Below, piece after piece: positions 30,506 to 41,779 of a stretch of 64,000 bases of DNA; the stretch's first letter is position 1; each line of letters opens with the position of its first letter. Made by a program: the position numbers and the translations under genes. This DNA is from Oceanipulchritudo coccoides (GTDB lineage: Bacteria; Verrucomicrobiota; Verrucomicrobiia; Opitutales; Oceanipulchritudinaceae): NCBI RefSeq assembly GCF_010500615.1, contig NZ_JAAGNX010000003.1:682001-746000 (forward strand), read 5' to 3'. The notes beneath the pieces are model-generated. The model was given only the letters and a program-made list of their open reading frames with translations. It did not search any database and had not been told where the DNA came from.

Positions 30506-30675
30506 TCTTAGAAAATTAGGGGCTGCTGATCAATTCCCAGCAAGCAACCAATCCTGAACAGGCTGAACTGCAACAAAATCCAGTCCAAATTTCTCCCGCT
30601 TTTGGAAGGATGCACAAGCTGTGCCCCGGAAAGCCTGAGGCATCCGTCACGAGAAAGGCCTTTCTTAAATCGCTC

Positions 30676-30697
30676 ATGCCTTAGGGGTTAAAGGCAT
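30676..30697 (-). terminator. Hairpin in the gap downstream of putA, possible terminator
   Basis: ATGCCTT / AAGGCAT form a 7-bp stem around an 8-nt loop, 27 bp after the putA stop on the minus strand. A second perfect palindrome, AGAAAGGCCTTTCT, lies at 30652-30665. Neither is followed by a good T run on the minus strand, so termination by these is uncertain. The 218-bp gap 30506-30723 shows nothing else. Confidence 0.3.
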
Positions 30698-30723
30698 ATA
30701 CAGCAGTAAGTTAAAGGAAAATC

Positions 30724-33666
<2,943 letters not shown>

Positions 33667-33735
33667 GCTTGCAGTTTAGACATTTTTCCTGTGTTGAAAA
33701 CAGCGAAATTGCGGATATTCAGATCAATCAGACAT

Positions 33736-34572
33736 ATGCATTACTCAAAATACCACGCGCTCGGAAATGATTACCTTGTCCTAGATCCGAAGGATTGCCC
33801 GGAGCTCCCCTCCGAGAATGACATTCGGACAATCTGCCACCGTAATTTCGGGCTCGGCTCGGATGGCATCCTGTACGGCCCAATAGAAACAGATAATGCG
33901 GATTTCGGGCTGCGCATCCTGAATCCTGACGGGAGCGAAGCCGAGAAAAGCGGCAATGGCCTGCGGATTTTCGCCCGTTACCTGCGCGACACCGGCCGGG
34001 TCACAACAGCATCTTTCACGGTTGAGACGCTGGGCGGCATTGTCTCCTGTGAAGTCAATAAGGATGCCTCCTCCATCACAGTGGAGATGGGTAAAGTGTC
34101 TTTTGAGGCGGCCGTCATCCCGGTTAATGAGATTGAGGGAGAAGTGGTCGACAAGGAAATCGAACTGGAAGGCACGACGTACCGGATGTACGCCGCCACA
34201 ATTGGCAACCCGCACTGCGTCCTGCCAATGGAGGAGATTTCTTCCAAAACAGCTCACACACTCGGCCCGATAATTGAAAACCATCCCCTCTTTCCCAACC
34301 GCACAAATGTCCAGTTTCTCAAGATTATTGATGACCATACGATCCAAATCGAAATTTGGGAACGCGGTGCTGGTTACACGCTGGCCAGCGGAAGCAGCTC
34401 GAGCGCTGCGGGGGCTGTCGCCCGCCGTATGGGCTGCGTTGGGCCTGATATCACTGTTAACATGCCCGGTGGCCAGATCCAGTTGCACATCGATGATGAC
34501 TTTTCTGTGAGGATGACGGGCCCCGCCACACGTGTCGGCTCCTTTGAATTGGACATGGAGGCCTTGGGCTGA
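33736..34572 (+). CDS. dapF: Diaminopimelate epimerase homologue with both catalytic cysteines replaced by serine
   Basis: 278 residues from the ATG at 33736 (the frame stays open upstream but has no DapF homology there). The fold is clear: YHALGNDYLVLD at the N-terminus, NPDGSEAEKSGNGLRIFARY, GNPHCV and IWERGAGYTLASGSSSSAAG. In DapF the first acid/base Cys sits in E-x-C-G-N-G and the second in L-A-C-G-x-G; here they are Ser72 and Ser218. Substrate-contacting Glu209-Arg210 remain, but the usual Glu of GETL is Tyr214. It may be an inactive or re-tasked epimerase, or a serine-based one. No other lysine-pathway gene is near. Confidence 0.85.
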   Translation: MHYSKYHALGNDYLVLDPKDCPELPSENDIRTICHRNFGLGSDGILYGPIETDNADFGLRILNPDGSEAEKSGNGLRIFARYLRDTGRVTTASFTVETLGGIVSCEVNKDASSITVEMGKVSFEAAVIPVNEIEGEVVDKEIELEGTTYRMYAATIGNPHCVLPMEEISSKTAHTLGPIIENHPLFPNRTNVQFLKIIDDHTIQIEIWERGAGYTLASGSSSSAAGAVARRMGCVGPDITVNMPGGQIQLHIDDDFSVRMTGPATRVGSFELDMEALG

Positions 34573-34581
34573 TGCCCGCCC

Positions 34582-35496
34582 TCAGGTCCGAGACAAAACC
34601 AGGCCAAGGGAAAACAGGACACCGGTGATGACGAGCAATCCCGCTGTCATTCCAAGAACGCGCTGATAGGCTGAACGGTCACGCGCGCCGGCGAGCAATT
34701 GTGTAGCTCGAATCATTAACGGAGTGGCCAGCAACACGAGCAGGCAGAACCAGGCTCCACCAGCGAGAGCAAACCACACCGGGACGGCAATGGACAGGGC
34801 GTTAAGAAGCCCGTATTCCCAAAGTCCGAAAGTCCGGCCCAAGCGCACGACCAATGTTCGTTTTCCAGCCTCGCGATCCAGCGGCTCGTCACGCACATTG
34901 TTCACCACGAGCAAATTTGTCGCCAGGGCTCCCGGAAGCAGGCCCGCGAGCCAGGTCCAATAGAGGCCACTGGCCGACGGCAGGACCAGGACAAATGTCC
35001 CGGACTGGACAAACAAGGTGAACCCGGTGGCAATCCAACCAAAGAAAATAAAGACAAAGACATCGCCCCAGCCATTGTAACCAAGCGGATAAGGTCCGCC
35101 GGTGTAAGCCACTCCGCAGACAATCGAGGCGATCCCGATGATCAACAAGGCAGGCCCACCATATGGAACGAGGGCGCATCCCGCGATGAAGGCAATGGCG
35201 AAGACAAGCCACATGCCGTTGCGCATTGCCTTTGGGCGAATCCATCCCGAGGCGACGGCCCGGTCCGGGCCAATCCGGCGCTCATCATCGGCTCCCTGGA
35301 TGAAATCGTAATAATCATTCGCGTAATTTGTGCCGATTTGGATCAAAAGCGCGAAAACCAGGCAGAGCAGCCAGGGAACAAATGCAAACTGACTGGATAA
35401 AAAGGCCAGTGCCCCGCCAATCATTACCGGGACAGCGGCGGCGGGGAGAGTCTTGGGCCGTGCGGCCCATACCCAGTGAAGAAAACTTTTCATCAT
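34582..35496 (-). CDS. menA: 1,4-dihydroxy-2-naphthoate prenyltransferase
   Basis: 304 residues from the ATG at 35496 (a second ATG follows immediately), with a GGGGAC ribosome site about 8 bp upstream. The longer frame starts at TTG and overlaps the pseudopilin gene. Eight or nine membrane helices and the UbiA-family aspartate motifs NYANDYYDFIQGADD and NVRDEPLDREAGKRT are present. WAARPKTLPAA at the start is typical of MenA. It makes demethylmenaquinone, so the organism likely respires with menaquinone. It follows three pseudopilin genes on one apparent transcript. Confidence 0.92.
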   Translation of the reverse strand: MMKSFLHWVWAARPKTLPAAAVPVMIGGALAFLSSQFAFVPWLLCLVFALLIQIGTNYANDYYDFIQGADDERRIGPDRAVASGWIRPKAMRNGMWLVFAIAFIAGCALVPYGGPALLIIGIASIVCGVAYTGGPYPLGYNGWGDVFVFIFFGWIATGFTLFVQSGTFVLVLPSASGLYWTWLAGLLPGALATNLLVVNNVRDEPLDREAGKRTLVVRLGRTFGLWEYGLLNALSIAVPVWFALAGGAWFCLLVLLATPLMIRATQLLAGARDRSAYQRVLGMTAGLLVITGVLFSLGLVLSRT

Positions 35497-35513
35497 ACTG
35501 TCCCCAAAACCAT

Positions 35514-36065
35514 TCACCAAACCTGAAGAATGGCAAATCCCTCCTTCATGTGACTGTCCACGGCATCTGGAAAGAGCCAGGTCATACGTTCCGGCACTTC
35601 ACCCGGTAACCATGAGCCCTTTTTCACTTCAACATGGATTTCGCCCTGGTAGCGCAGTTGCCTTTGCTGGTAATCGCCCTCTACGCCACTTGGAGTATCC
35701 CAAAGCAACCAGTGTGCTCGGTCACGCTTCAACTCCCAAAAGACAGGATCTCCTCCTGTAGAATGTGTACGCATCCGCAAGGTCGAAAGGTTGACAAAAT
35801 CCCCAATCTGCAAGCCCTCGACCTCCAGCCAGGGTAAATTCTGAAAGGGATGGGAAGACCGTTGATCCCAAGCACGTTGGATAGAATCCCGGAGCCCTTC
35901 CATCTCAAGTAAGCGAACTTGTTGAACCCGGCCAGCTGCAAGACTTTCCATAAATCCATGCAGGGCCCGCATTCCGGCAAGGAAAATGAAAGCGGTAACC
36001 GCAAGGGCCACAAGAATCTCCATCCATATCATGCCTGAGACTCCGCCTCTTCGCTCCAGATTCAT
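35514..36065 (-). CDS. Pseudopilin-like protein (GspJ-type)
   Basis: 183 residues. The N-terminus has a prepilin peptidase site: RRGGVSG followed by MIWMEILVALAV, which puts Glu at +5 of the mature helix. The rest is a variable globular region with several tryptophans (WLEVEGLQIGDF, FWELKRDRAHWLLWD) and no known enzyme motif. Size and position as third of three resemble the minor pseudopilin GspJ of type II secretion. It overlaps the preceding gene by 4 nt. Confidence 0.68.
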   Translation of the reverse strand: MNLERRGGVSGMIWMEILVALAVTAFIFLAGMRALHGFMESLAAGRVQQVRLLEMEGLRDSIQRAWDQRSSHPFQNLPWLEVEGLQIGDFVNLSTLRMRTHSTGGDPVFWELKRDRAHWLLWDTPSGVEGDYQQRQLRYQGEIHVEVKKGSWLPGEVPERMTWLFPDAVDSHMKEGFAILQVW

Positions 36066-36493
36066 TCTTCAGGCAACTCCTCGAGGTTTAAAATACGGGT
36101 CAGTTCAATCCATCGCCCCACCCCGCTGCCATCTTTCATAAACAGACTGATTTTCCAACTGTCCGGGTTTAAAGAAGGAATCCGGCGAAAGAGAAACTGC
36201 CGTGCACGGGCTGATTCAGGATCCATCGGCAGCCAGGAGGAATCCGGAAAGGTCCTGATCATCCAGGTCCCGTTTTCGTCCAAACTGGCCAGCGCAGCAA
36301 ACCCACCCCGCACCTGCCAGGCCATCCAAACCGGCATGATACCGTCTTGTATCAGCAGCATCCGGTGGCTGCGATCCCTCGTCTCCACCGTGTGTGCGAG
36401 AAGGCGTCCAGAAATGGCCAAGGCTCCCAACAAGAGCATGAGCGCAGGAAGAATCTCAAGCAGGACAAACCCGTGGCTGACCTTAATCCTCAT
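36062..36493 (-). CDS. Pseudopilin-like protein (GspI-type)
   Basis: 143 residues. The prepilin cleavage site is in SHG followed by FVLLEILPALMLLLG, with Glu at +5, then a short globular domain (WMAWQVRGGFAAL, SWLPMDPESA). Small size and the middle position suggest the GspI role in the pseudopilus tip. It overlaps both neighbours (11 nt upstream, 4 nt downstream). No secretion ATPase, platform or secretin gene is in the window. Confidence 0.66.
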   Translation of the reverse strand: MRIKVSHGFVLLEILPALMLLLGALAISGRLLAHTVETRDRSHRMLLIQDGIMPVWMAWQVRGGFAALASLDENGTWMIRTFPDSSWLPMDPESARARQFLFRRIPSLNPDSWKISLFMKDGSGVGRWIELTRILNLEELPEE

Positions 36494-36986
36494 CGGTCCA
36501 GCTTTTTGCAGTTAACCTGCCCGCTTCGTCCAGGCTGTAAATAGCCACTCGCGCCCAGATACGGTCGGGCACAATCCCCTCCTCCATTGCTTCAAACTGC
36601 CCGGGTTCAATCCAATGGTCTCCGTCTGAATCCAGAACCAGAAAGAGCCGCGTGTTCCCGAACCCATCCCGGAGGACCCGGTCCAAAACCCGCCGTTCCA
36701 GATAACCGGCCAACGCTTTGGACCAATCCTCGGCTGCAGCATTCAAGTCGGTTTCGCCAGCGCGGAAAGCCTCCGGCCACTCTCCGTGTTCCATCCGGTA
36801 TTGCTGGCAGGCATTCGCGATCTCCATGAATAGGCTCTGGCTCTCACTGGCTGCGAGCCAGTTCTGGATGCCCTTGCTTCCCCCAGTCGCCAACCCCGCA
36901 AGGAGCGAGAGGATTCCCAAAACAACGAGAAGTTCAAGAAGGCTGAACCCGGCTTTTCCATGTGCATCCAGTTTGCTCGAAATCAT
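36483..36986 (-). CDS. Pseudopilin-like protein (GspG/GspH-type)
   Basis: 167 residues from the ATG at 36986; the frame extends upstream only to a TTG. The prepilin site is GKAG followed by FSLLELLVVLGILSLLAG, with Glu at +5. After the helix comes QNWLAASESQSLFMEIANACQQYRMEHGEWP, a pattern common in GspG/H-like pseudopilins, and a C-terminal part with DSDGDHWIEPGQ that might bind calcium like GspG. First gene of the four-gene unit ending in menA. Confidence 0.72.
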   Translation of the reverse strand: MISSKLDAHGKAGFSLLELLVVLGILSLLAGLATGGSKGIQNWLAASESQSLFMEIANACQQYRMEHGEWPEAFRAGETDLNAAAEDWSKALAGYLERRVLDRVLRDGFGNTRLFLVLDSDGDHWIEPGQFEAMEEGIVPDRIWARVAIYSLDEAGRLTAKSWTDED

Positions 36987-37052
36987 GAAAACAATTCTGG
37001 AACCCAGTCTGCCTGTCCCCCAAGTAACTTTTTCACCCAAATTTATCCGGCA

Positions 37053-37082
37053 TTGACAGTCTGGAAAATTGTCTCCTAATGA
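37053..37082 (+). promoter_or_regulatory. Candidate promoter of the rho transcript
   Basis: A perfect TTGACA at 37053-37058 is followed after 18 bp by TAATGA, a poor -10. The predicted leader to the rho ATG at 37229 is about 140 nt, and rho leaders are often long because of autoregulation. No rut-like C-rich track was identified with certainty. Confidence 0.3.
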
Positions 37083-37228
37083 CGGTTATCTTGCGTCAGG
37101 TCGTAGGGATGAGGGATTTATCCTGCTGAGCATATCCAAGACCGGCATTCTGCATGATTCGCTCTCGAGCGTTTGGTCCATTTGTGAAAACGGACTGCAC
37201 TATTAACAAGTTATCATCTTTCGTATCC

Positions 37229-38362
37229 ATGGAATCCGAAAACGGCTCCCAGAATTCTGTCCCGGTTGAGGGGATTTTTGATCCTCAGAACAACAAGGCC
37301 GGCACATTGCTAAATCCTGCCCACAACGGCAAAACACGTCCCAGCGACCCCTTTGTCCCCCGCGAGCTGGTCCGCCGCTTCAAGCTGAAGCGCGGTCATC
37401 ATGTCGAGGGCAACGGACAGGCCGATGGCAAACATCCCAATCCCAAGGTTCGGTTCATCGAAAAACTCGATGGCATGACCCTTGAGGAACGCCGTGAGCA
37501 ACTCGCTTTCGAGCAGCTGACAACGATTGCGCCGGATGAATGGTTGCGGCTCGAGCGATCCGGCTCGGGAAATATGACCTGCCGGGTCATGGATATATTC
37601 TGCCCGATTGGCAAAGGCCAGCGCGGCTTGATTGTTGCTCCACCCCGGACCGGCAAGACAACCCTCCTTCAGGACATCGCCATCGGCGTGAACCACAACC
37701 ATCCGGAATGCAAGATTGTCATGCTCCTCGTCGATGAACGGCCTGAGGAAGTGACGGAAATCAAGCGGAATTGCCCCGGAATCATCTTTGCTTCCTCCAA
37801 CGACGAGGATACCCGCAACCACCTCGCCATTGCCGAGCTCGCCATTGATTACGCCAAACGCCAGACGGAAGCCGGGGCCGATGTCGTCGTCCTCATGGAC
37901 TCCCTGACACGGCTTTCCCGCGCCTACAACTCCGCCAAGGGCGGCAGTGGCCGCACAATGACAGGCGGACTTGATATCCGGGCCCTTGAAAAACCGCGTC
38001 AGCTCTTTTCTGCCGCCCGCAACACCGAGGAAGCGGGAAGCCTGACCATCATTGCCTCCGCCCTGATCGAGACAGGCAGCAAAATGGATGACCTCATCTT
38101 CCAGGAATTCAAGGGAACCGGTAACATGGAAATGGTCCTTGACCGAAAAGTCGCGGAGCTGCGTATCTGGCCGGCCATCAACATCGCCGCCTCCGGTACC
38201 CGGCGCGAGGAATTGATCCTCCCCGAGGACGATCTCAAGAAAGCCCACTTCTTCCGCCGGGCCCTTGCTGCACAGAAAATCGAGGATGCCGCGGAAAGTG
38301 CCGTTGAACGCCTCTCCAAGACCACAACAAACGAACAATTCTTCAAACTCATCGATATTTAG
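37229..38362 (+). CDS. rho: Transcription termination factor Rho, short form
   Basis: 377 residues from the ATG at 37229; an ATG at 37154 would add 25 unconvincing residues. The motor is complete: Walker A APPRTGKTTL, LLVDERPEEVTE, MDSLTRLSRAYN, Q-loop GGSGRTMTGGLD and R-loop KGTGNMEM. The N-terminal helical domain of E. coli Rho is missing, and the RNA-binding G-F-G-F-L-R motif appears as AGTLLNPAHN. It is a hexameric RNA translocase ending transcription. About 190 bp of leader separates it from the divergent pseudopilin genes. Confidence 0.94.
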   Translation: MESENGSQNSVPVEGIFDPQNNKAGTLLNPAHNGKTRPSDPFVPRELVRRFKLKRGHHVEGNGQADGKHPNPKVRFIEKLDGMTLEERREQLAFEQLTTIAPDEWLRLERSGSGNMTCRVMDIFCPIGKGQRGLIVAPPRTGKTTLLQDIAIGVNHNHPECKIVMLLVDERPEEVTEIKRNCPGIIFASSNDEDTRNHLAIAELAIDYAKRQTEAGADVVVLMDSLTRLSRAYNSAKGGSGRTMTGGLDIRALEKPRQLFSAARNTEEAGSLTIIASALIETGSKMDDLIFQEFKGTGNMEMVLDRKVAELRIWPAINIAASGTRREELILPEDDLKKAHFFRRALAAQKIEDAAESAVERLSKTTTNEQFFKLIDI

Positions 38363-38448
38363 AGAACCTTTTTCAGCAGGATGGCGTTTACACGGCTTTT
38401 TAACTTGCCCGCAATTTTGCCCACGCCTTAACTCCTCAACTTTCGAGA

Positions 38449-40209
38449 ATGCAAAACTTCGCAGACCAATGCCTAGATATGGCCCGTGCAATGCTCGGCC
38501 AGAATGTGAGCGCCATTCAGCCGGACGGGACAATCGACCCGGTTCCAGGGGAGGCCAGCCGCCAAGACGAACCCGGGCATGTGGCCCTTGCCTTGGGCGA
38601 ATTCTATCGCGCCACTTCGGACAACCAGTTTGATGGTTCCGATCTGGTCGATCTGACCGCCCGATGCCTGACCGCACAGGCCTTCAATGATGAATCCTAT
38701 GAAAATGGTCTCGGCTATGCCGCCCTCGGACTGCTTTCATTTGGTCCGGCAAAGGAGCGCAACCCGGTCTGGGAACGCCTTCTCGATCCGACCCGGGAGT
38801 GCCTTGACCGGCGCCTGCTCAGCCGGACGGACTACGATAGCCACTTTCAGGCCTTTAACGTCGCAAAGGCAGTCACCCGATTTTCAATGGGGCTTTCCAA
38901 GAAGGATGAGACCGGCAAGATCATTGACCGTTTCATCGAACGCGTCCAGCAAACCAGCTCGGGCGGCTTTATTGACGATAATCCGCGTGTAGGCATTGGC
39001 GGGGTCTTTGATTTGTACGGCCCGATGAGTCTGGTCTTCATGCGCCAGGCACTCCAGTTGCACGCGAATATTCACCTGCGTGACCGGAAACTTCCCAGCC
39101 TGCGCACAGTGGCTGAGAAGTATCTCCGCCTCTTGCCAGACCTGGTCCGCTCAGACGGACAGGGTTGGATTATCGGCAAGTCGATTGGGGTCTACGGACA
39201 GATGCACTGTATTTCCCTGATACTTCAGGCCCTCCGGGACGGCTGGATCACTTCGGACAAGGAGGGGCTCTACATTGATACCTTGCGCCGTCTCTTCCAG
39301 TATTTCTTCCTCACCTATCTCGACCAGGATCAGGGATTTCTCGTGATCCGTGATGGTGAACGGGACACGCGGCCTGAGCATACAACGCGGATGGCCAACT
39401 TCGATGGTGTCCGGTATCTCTCCCAATGGGCTCGACTGGCCAGCGCCATCGGAAAACCGATGGAAGGCGCGGTCACAACACGCAAAGCCGGTGGCCGCTA
39501 CATCATGTTTGATCGCGGTTCCAAGAAGGAACAAGGCCTCTTCTTGTACCAGAATCCGGAGAGTGGACTGCAGTTACAGCTTCCCCTGATGGGCAGTGGC
39601 AAATCCGGGACATCCGACTACCTTCCCTTCCCGCATTGCCCCGGAATTTTTGATTGGCCGGTGAACAAGTACCTCCCGATCATGCTCCCCGAGCTGACGA
39701 TCGACGGAAAAACCTTCATTCCGGCCTTTTATGGTAAACGCTGTGTGACCGGTCTCGGCCTACGCAAAAGTTTTTATTTCCGCTATGAACAGCCCGAGCT
39801 GATTACCACTGACGAGGAAATTGTTTCCGGATTGGGCAGCGTAAAGGTTTCCTGGACTTTCGCCGATGACAAAATCACCAGCGAATTCCTCTTCACGGTC
39901 AAGCGCCAGGTGCAATGCGAAAAATTCCGTTATGCCTTGGCAATCGGATCCCCGCACTCTGAAAAGCATGCCCCGATGACCTTCGCCCTCGGCGAAGAAG
40001 GTCTTGGTTGCAATGTTGAGAAGGATGACTTCCAAGCCGTGTGGCAGGAAACTGAAGTCGTGACCAATGAGCTCGGGTACCGTACCTACTGGGGCAATAT
40101 TCATTATATCCAGACGCTCGTCCGGGATCATCCCCTCGTCATGCGCCCCGGGCAACAATACCGGTTGACCCTCTCTTTCTCGCCGGATGTCGGAATGCTC
40201 GACTCCTAA
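38449..40209 (+). CDS. Uncharacterised 586-residue protein, probable helical toroid plus beta-sandwich
   Basis: I do not recognise the family. There is no signal peptide or membrane segment, so it appears cytoplasmic. The first 360 residues are helix-rich with repeating aromatic and [21 protein letters not shown]-like segments, as in alpha/alpha toroids of polysaccharide lyases and uronate-processing enzymes. The last 220 residues look beta-rich ([33 protein letters not shown]). This layout recalls heparinase II/III-type proteins, but catalytic residues cannot be assigned. It follows rho by 86 bp and precedes hisF by 17 bp. Confidence 0.6.
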   Translation: MQNFADQCLDMARAMLGQNVSAIQPDGTIDPVPGEASRQDEPGHVALALGEFYRATSDNQFDGSDLVDLTARCLTAQAFNDESYENGLGYAALGLLSFGPAKERNPVWERLLDPTRECLDRRLLSRTDYDSHFQAFNVAKAVTRFSMGLSKKDETGKIIDRFIERVQQTSSGGFIDDNPRVGIGGVFDLYGPMSLVFMRQALQLHANIHLRDRKLPSLRTVAEKYLRLLPDLVRSDGQGWIIGKSIGVYGQMHCISLILQALRDGWITSDKEGLYIDTLRRLFQYFFLTYLDQDQGFLVIRDGERDTRPEHTTRMANFDGVRYLSQWARLASAIGKPMEGAVTTRKAGGRYIMFDRGSKKEQGLFLYQNPESGLQLQLPLMGSGKSGTSDYLPFPHCPGIFDWPVNKYLPIMLPELTIDGKTFIPAFYGKRCVTGLGLRKSFYFRYEQPELITTDEEIVSGLGSVKVSWTFADDKITSEFLFTVKRQVQCEKFRYALAIGSPHSEKHAPMTFALGEEGLGCNVEKDDFQAVWQETEVVTNELGYRTYWGNIHYIQTLVRDHPLVMRPGQQYRLTLSFSPDVGMLDS

Positions 40210-40226
40210 GGAGTCGCCCCGAAACA

Positions 40227-41000
40227 ATGCTTTCTGTCCGCATCATTCCCTGTCTGGATGTGAATGCCGGACGTGTCGTTAAGGGAGTGCGCTTCAAGGA
40301 GTTGAGGGATGCTGGCGATCCTGCGCAAATTGCCAAGGTCTATGAACAACAGGGCGCCGATGAGCTGGTCTTTCTCGATATCACGGCTTCTTCAAGCGAG
40401 CGCGATATCATGCGCGACATCGTCGAGGAGACGGCCTCTCACTGCTTTATGCCGCTGACCGTCGGGGGTGGCCTTCGCTCTGTTGAAAATATCCGCGACA
40501 TGCTCAATGCCGGGGCGGACAAGGTCAGTCTGAATACGGCCGCTGTTCTCGATCCGGATTTGATATCCTCCGCCTCCGACCGGTTTGGAAACCAATGCAT
40601 CGTTGTCGCGATGGACGCAAAGTGGGATGCCACGGTAGGCACATGGCGTGTTTATACCCATGGGGGTCGTAAACCGACGGAATTGCTTGCTGTCGACTGG
40701 GCAAAGGAAGTTGTCCGCAGGGGTGCAGGTGAGATTCTCCTCACAAGCATGGACGCGGACGGCACCAAGGCTGGTTATGATATTCCGCTGACTCGCGCCC
40801 TTGCAGATGTGGTTGAGGTCCCTGTCATTGCTTCCGGTGGGGCGGGTACGCTCGGACACCTGGTTGATGTGCTCAAGGAGGGACATGCTTCGGCAGTCCT
40901 TGCGGCGAGTATCTTCCACTTTGGTGAATTCACCATATCGGAGGCCAAGGAGCATCTCGCATCCGCGGGGTTGCCGGTTCGCTTGACCGGAGATAATTAA
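40227..41000 (+). CDS. hisF: Imidazole glycerol phosphate synthase, cyclase subunit
   Basis: 257 residues. The two catalytic aspartates are in [16 protein letters not shown] and VVAMDAKW, and phosphate-binding glycines in VGGGLRS and ASGGAGT complete the barrel. HisF uses ammonia from HisH to form imidazole glycerol phosphate and AICAR in histidine synthesis. No other his gene is nearby, so the pathway is dispersed. The next gene starts 12 bp after the stop. Confidence 0.97.
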   Translation: MLSVRIIPCLDVNAGRVVKGVRFKELRDAGDPAQIAKVYEQQGADELVFLDITASSSERDIMRDIVEETASHCFMPLTVGGGLRSVENIRDMLNAGADKVSLNTAAVLDPDLISSASDRFGNQCIVVAMDAKWDATVGTWRVYTHGGRKPTELLAVDWAKEVVRRGAGEILLTSMDADGTKAGYDIPLTRALADVVEVPVIASGGAGTLGHLVDVLKEGHASAVLAASIFHFGEFTISEAKEHLASAGLPVRLTGDN

Positions 41001-41012
41001 TCCGGTATCACG

Positions 41013-41774
41013 ATGCTTATGAAGGCATTCCGAATCTTTTCTATCTGGGTCACCATAATCGCCTCAGCAGGAATTTGTACCCCCACTATGGGTCAAAGCA
41101 ACGAAGAGGATGTCATCTATGTCCTCGAGCGCTACATCGAGAGCATGGGAGGACGGGCCGCATTGGAAGAAATCCGTAGTGTCCGGCTAAGTGGGGAAAT
41201 CATCTACAGTAACGGCGTCTCAGATGCCATCACGGTCCTCAAGAAAAAGCCCAACCTTGTCCGGGTCATTTTAGACAAGGGTCAAGTTCGCTTTGTCCAG
41301 GCTTACGATGGCAAGGTCGCCTGGTACGCCCGCGAATCCGGGAGGAATTCCTTTCATGACCGGATGCGTGGACAGTTCATGAAGAACTTCATCCGGCAAG
41401 CCCCGCTCGAGAATGTGCTCGTGAATTATACGGAGACGGATGCGGAAATTGAGCTGGGTGAAGATGTGGAGATTGCCGGATTTCCTTGCTACAAGGTGAT
41501 CGCCCGCTTTCCAGATGGGTCCAGCATGGTGCACCATATTGAAAAGAAAACTTTTCTAGAGCGCAGAATCCTTGAGTATGATCAGGAAGGAACGCTTCTT
41601 TCAGAGCTCATTCCCGCTTCTTTTGAATCGATTGAAGGTGTGACCTTTGCGAGGAAGATCAGCCGGATCAGTGAAGGAAAAACACTTTCCACACTTACCC
41701 TCGATGAAATTCAGGTAAACGCCGGGATTCTCAATACCGTCTTCAGTCCACCGGTGGAATTGCCACCGCAGTAA
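41013..41774 (+). CDS. Secreted LolA-like / outer-membrane lipoprotein-sorting type protein
   Basis: 253 residues with a signal peptide (FRIFSIWVTIIASAGICTPTMGQS). The mature protein begins with VLERYIESMGGRAALEEIRSVRLSGEI, the pattern at the start of LolA/LolB-fold domains, and continues with alternating strands (RVILDKGQVRFVQAYDGKVAWY; CYKVIARFPDGSSMVHH). Proteins of this type bind lipid or lipoprotein in the periplasm. True LolA function is not proven. It converges on murJ with a 5-bp gap. Confidence 0.7.
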   Translation: MLMKAFRIFSIWVTIIASAGICTPTMGQSNEEDVIYVLERYIESMGGRAALEEIRSVRLSGEIIYSNGVSDAITVLKKKPNLVRVILDKGQVRFVQAYDGKVAWYARESGRNSFHDRMRGQFMKNFIRQAPLENVLVNYTETDAEIELGEDVEIAGFPCYKVIARFPDGSSMVHHIEKKTFLERRILEYDQEGTLLSELIPASFESIEGVTFARKISRISEGKTLSTLTLDEIQVNAGILNTVFSPPVELPPQ

Positions 41775-41779
41775 ATCGC

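Noticed and set aside
37310-38677. 455-residue leftward frame opposite rho
   Set aside because: A shadow of the well-supported rho gene, caused by codon bias; no family motifs.
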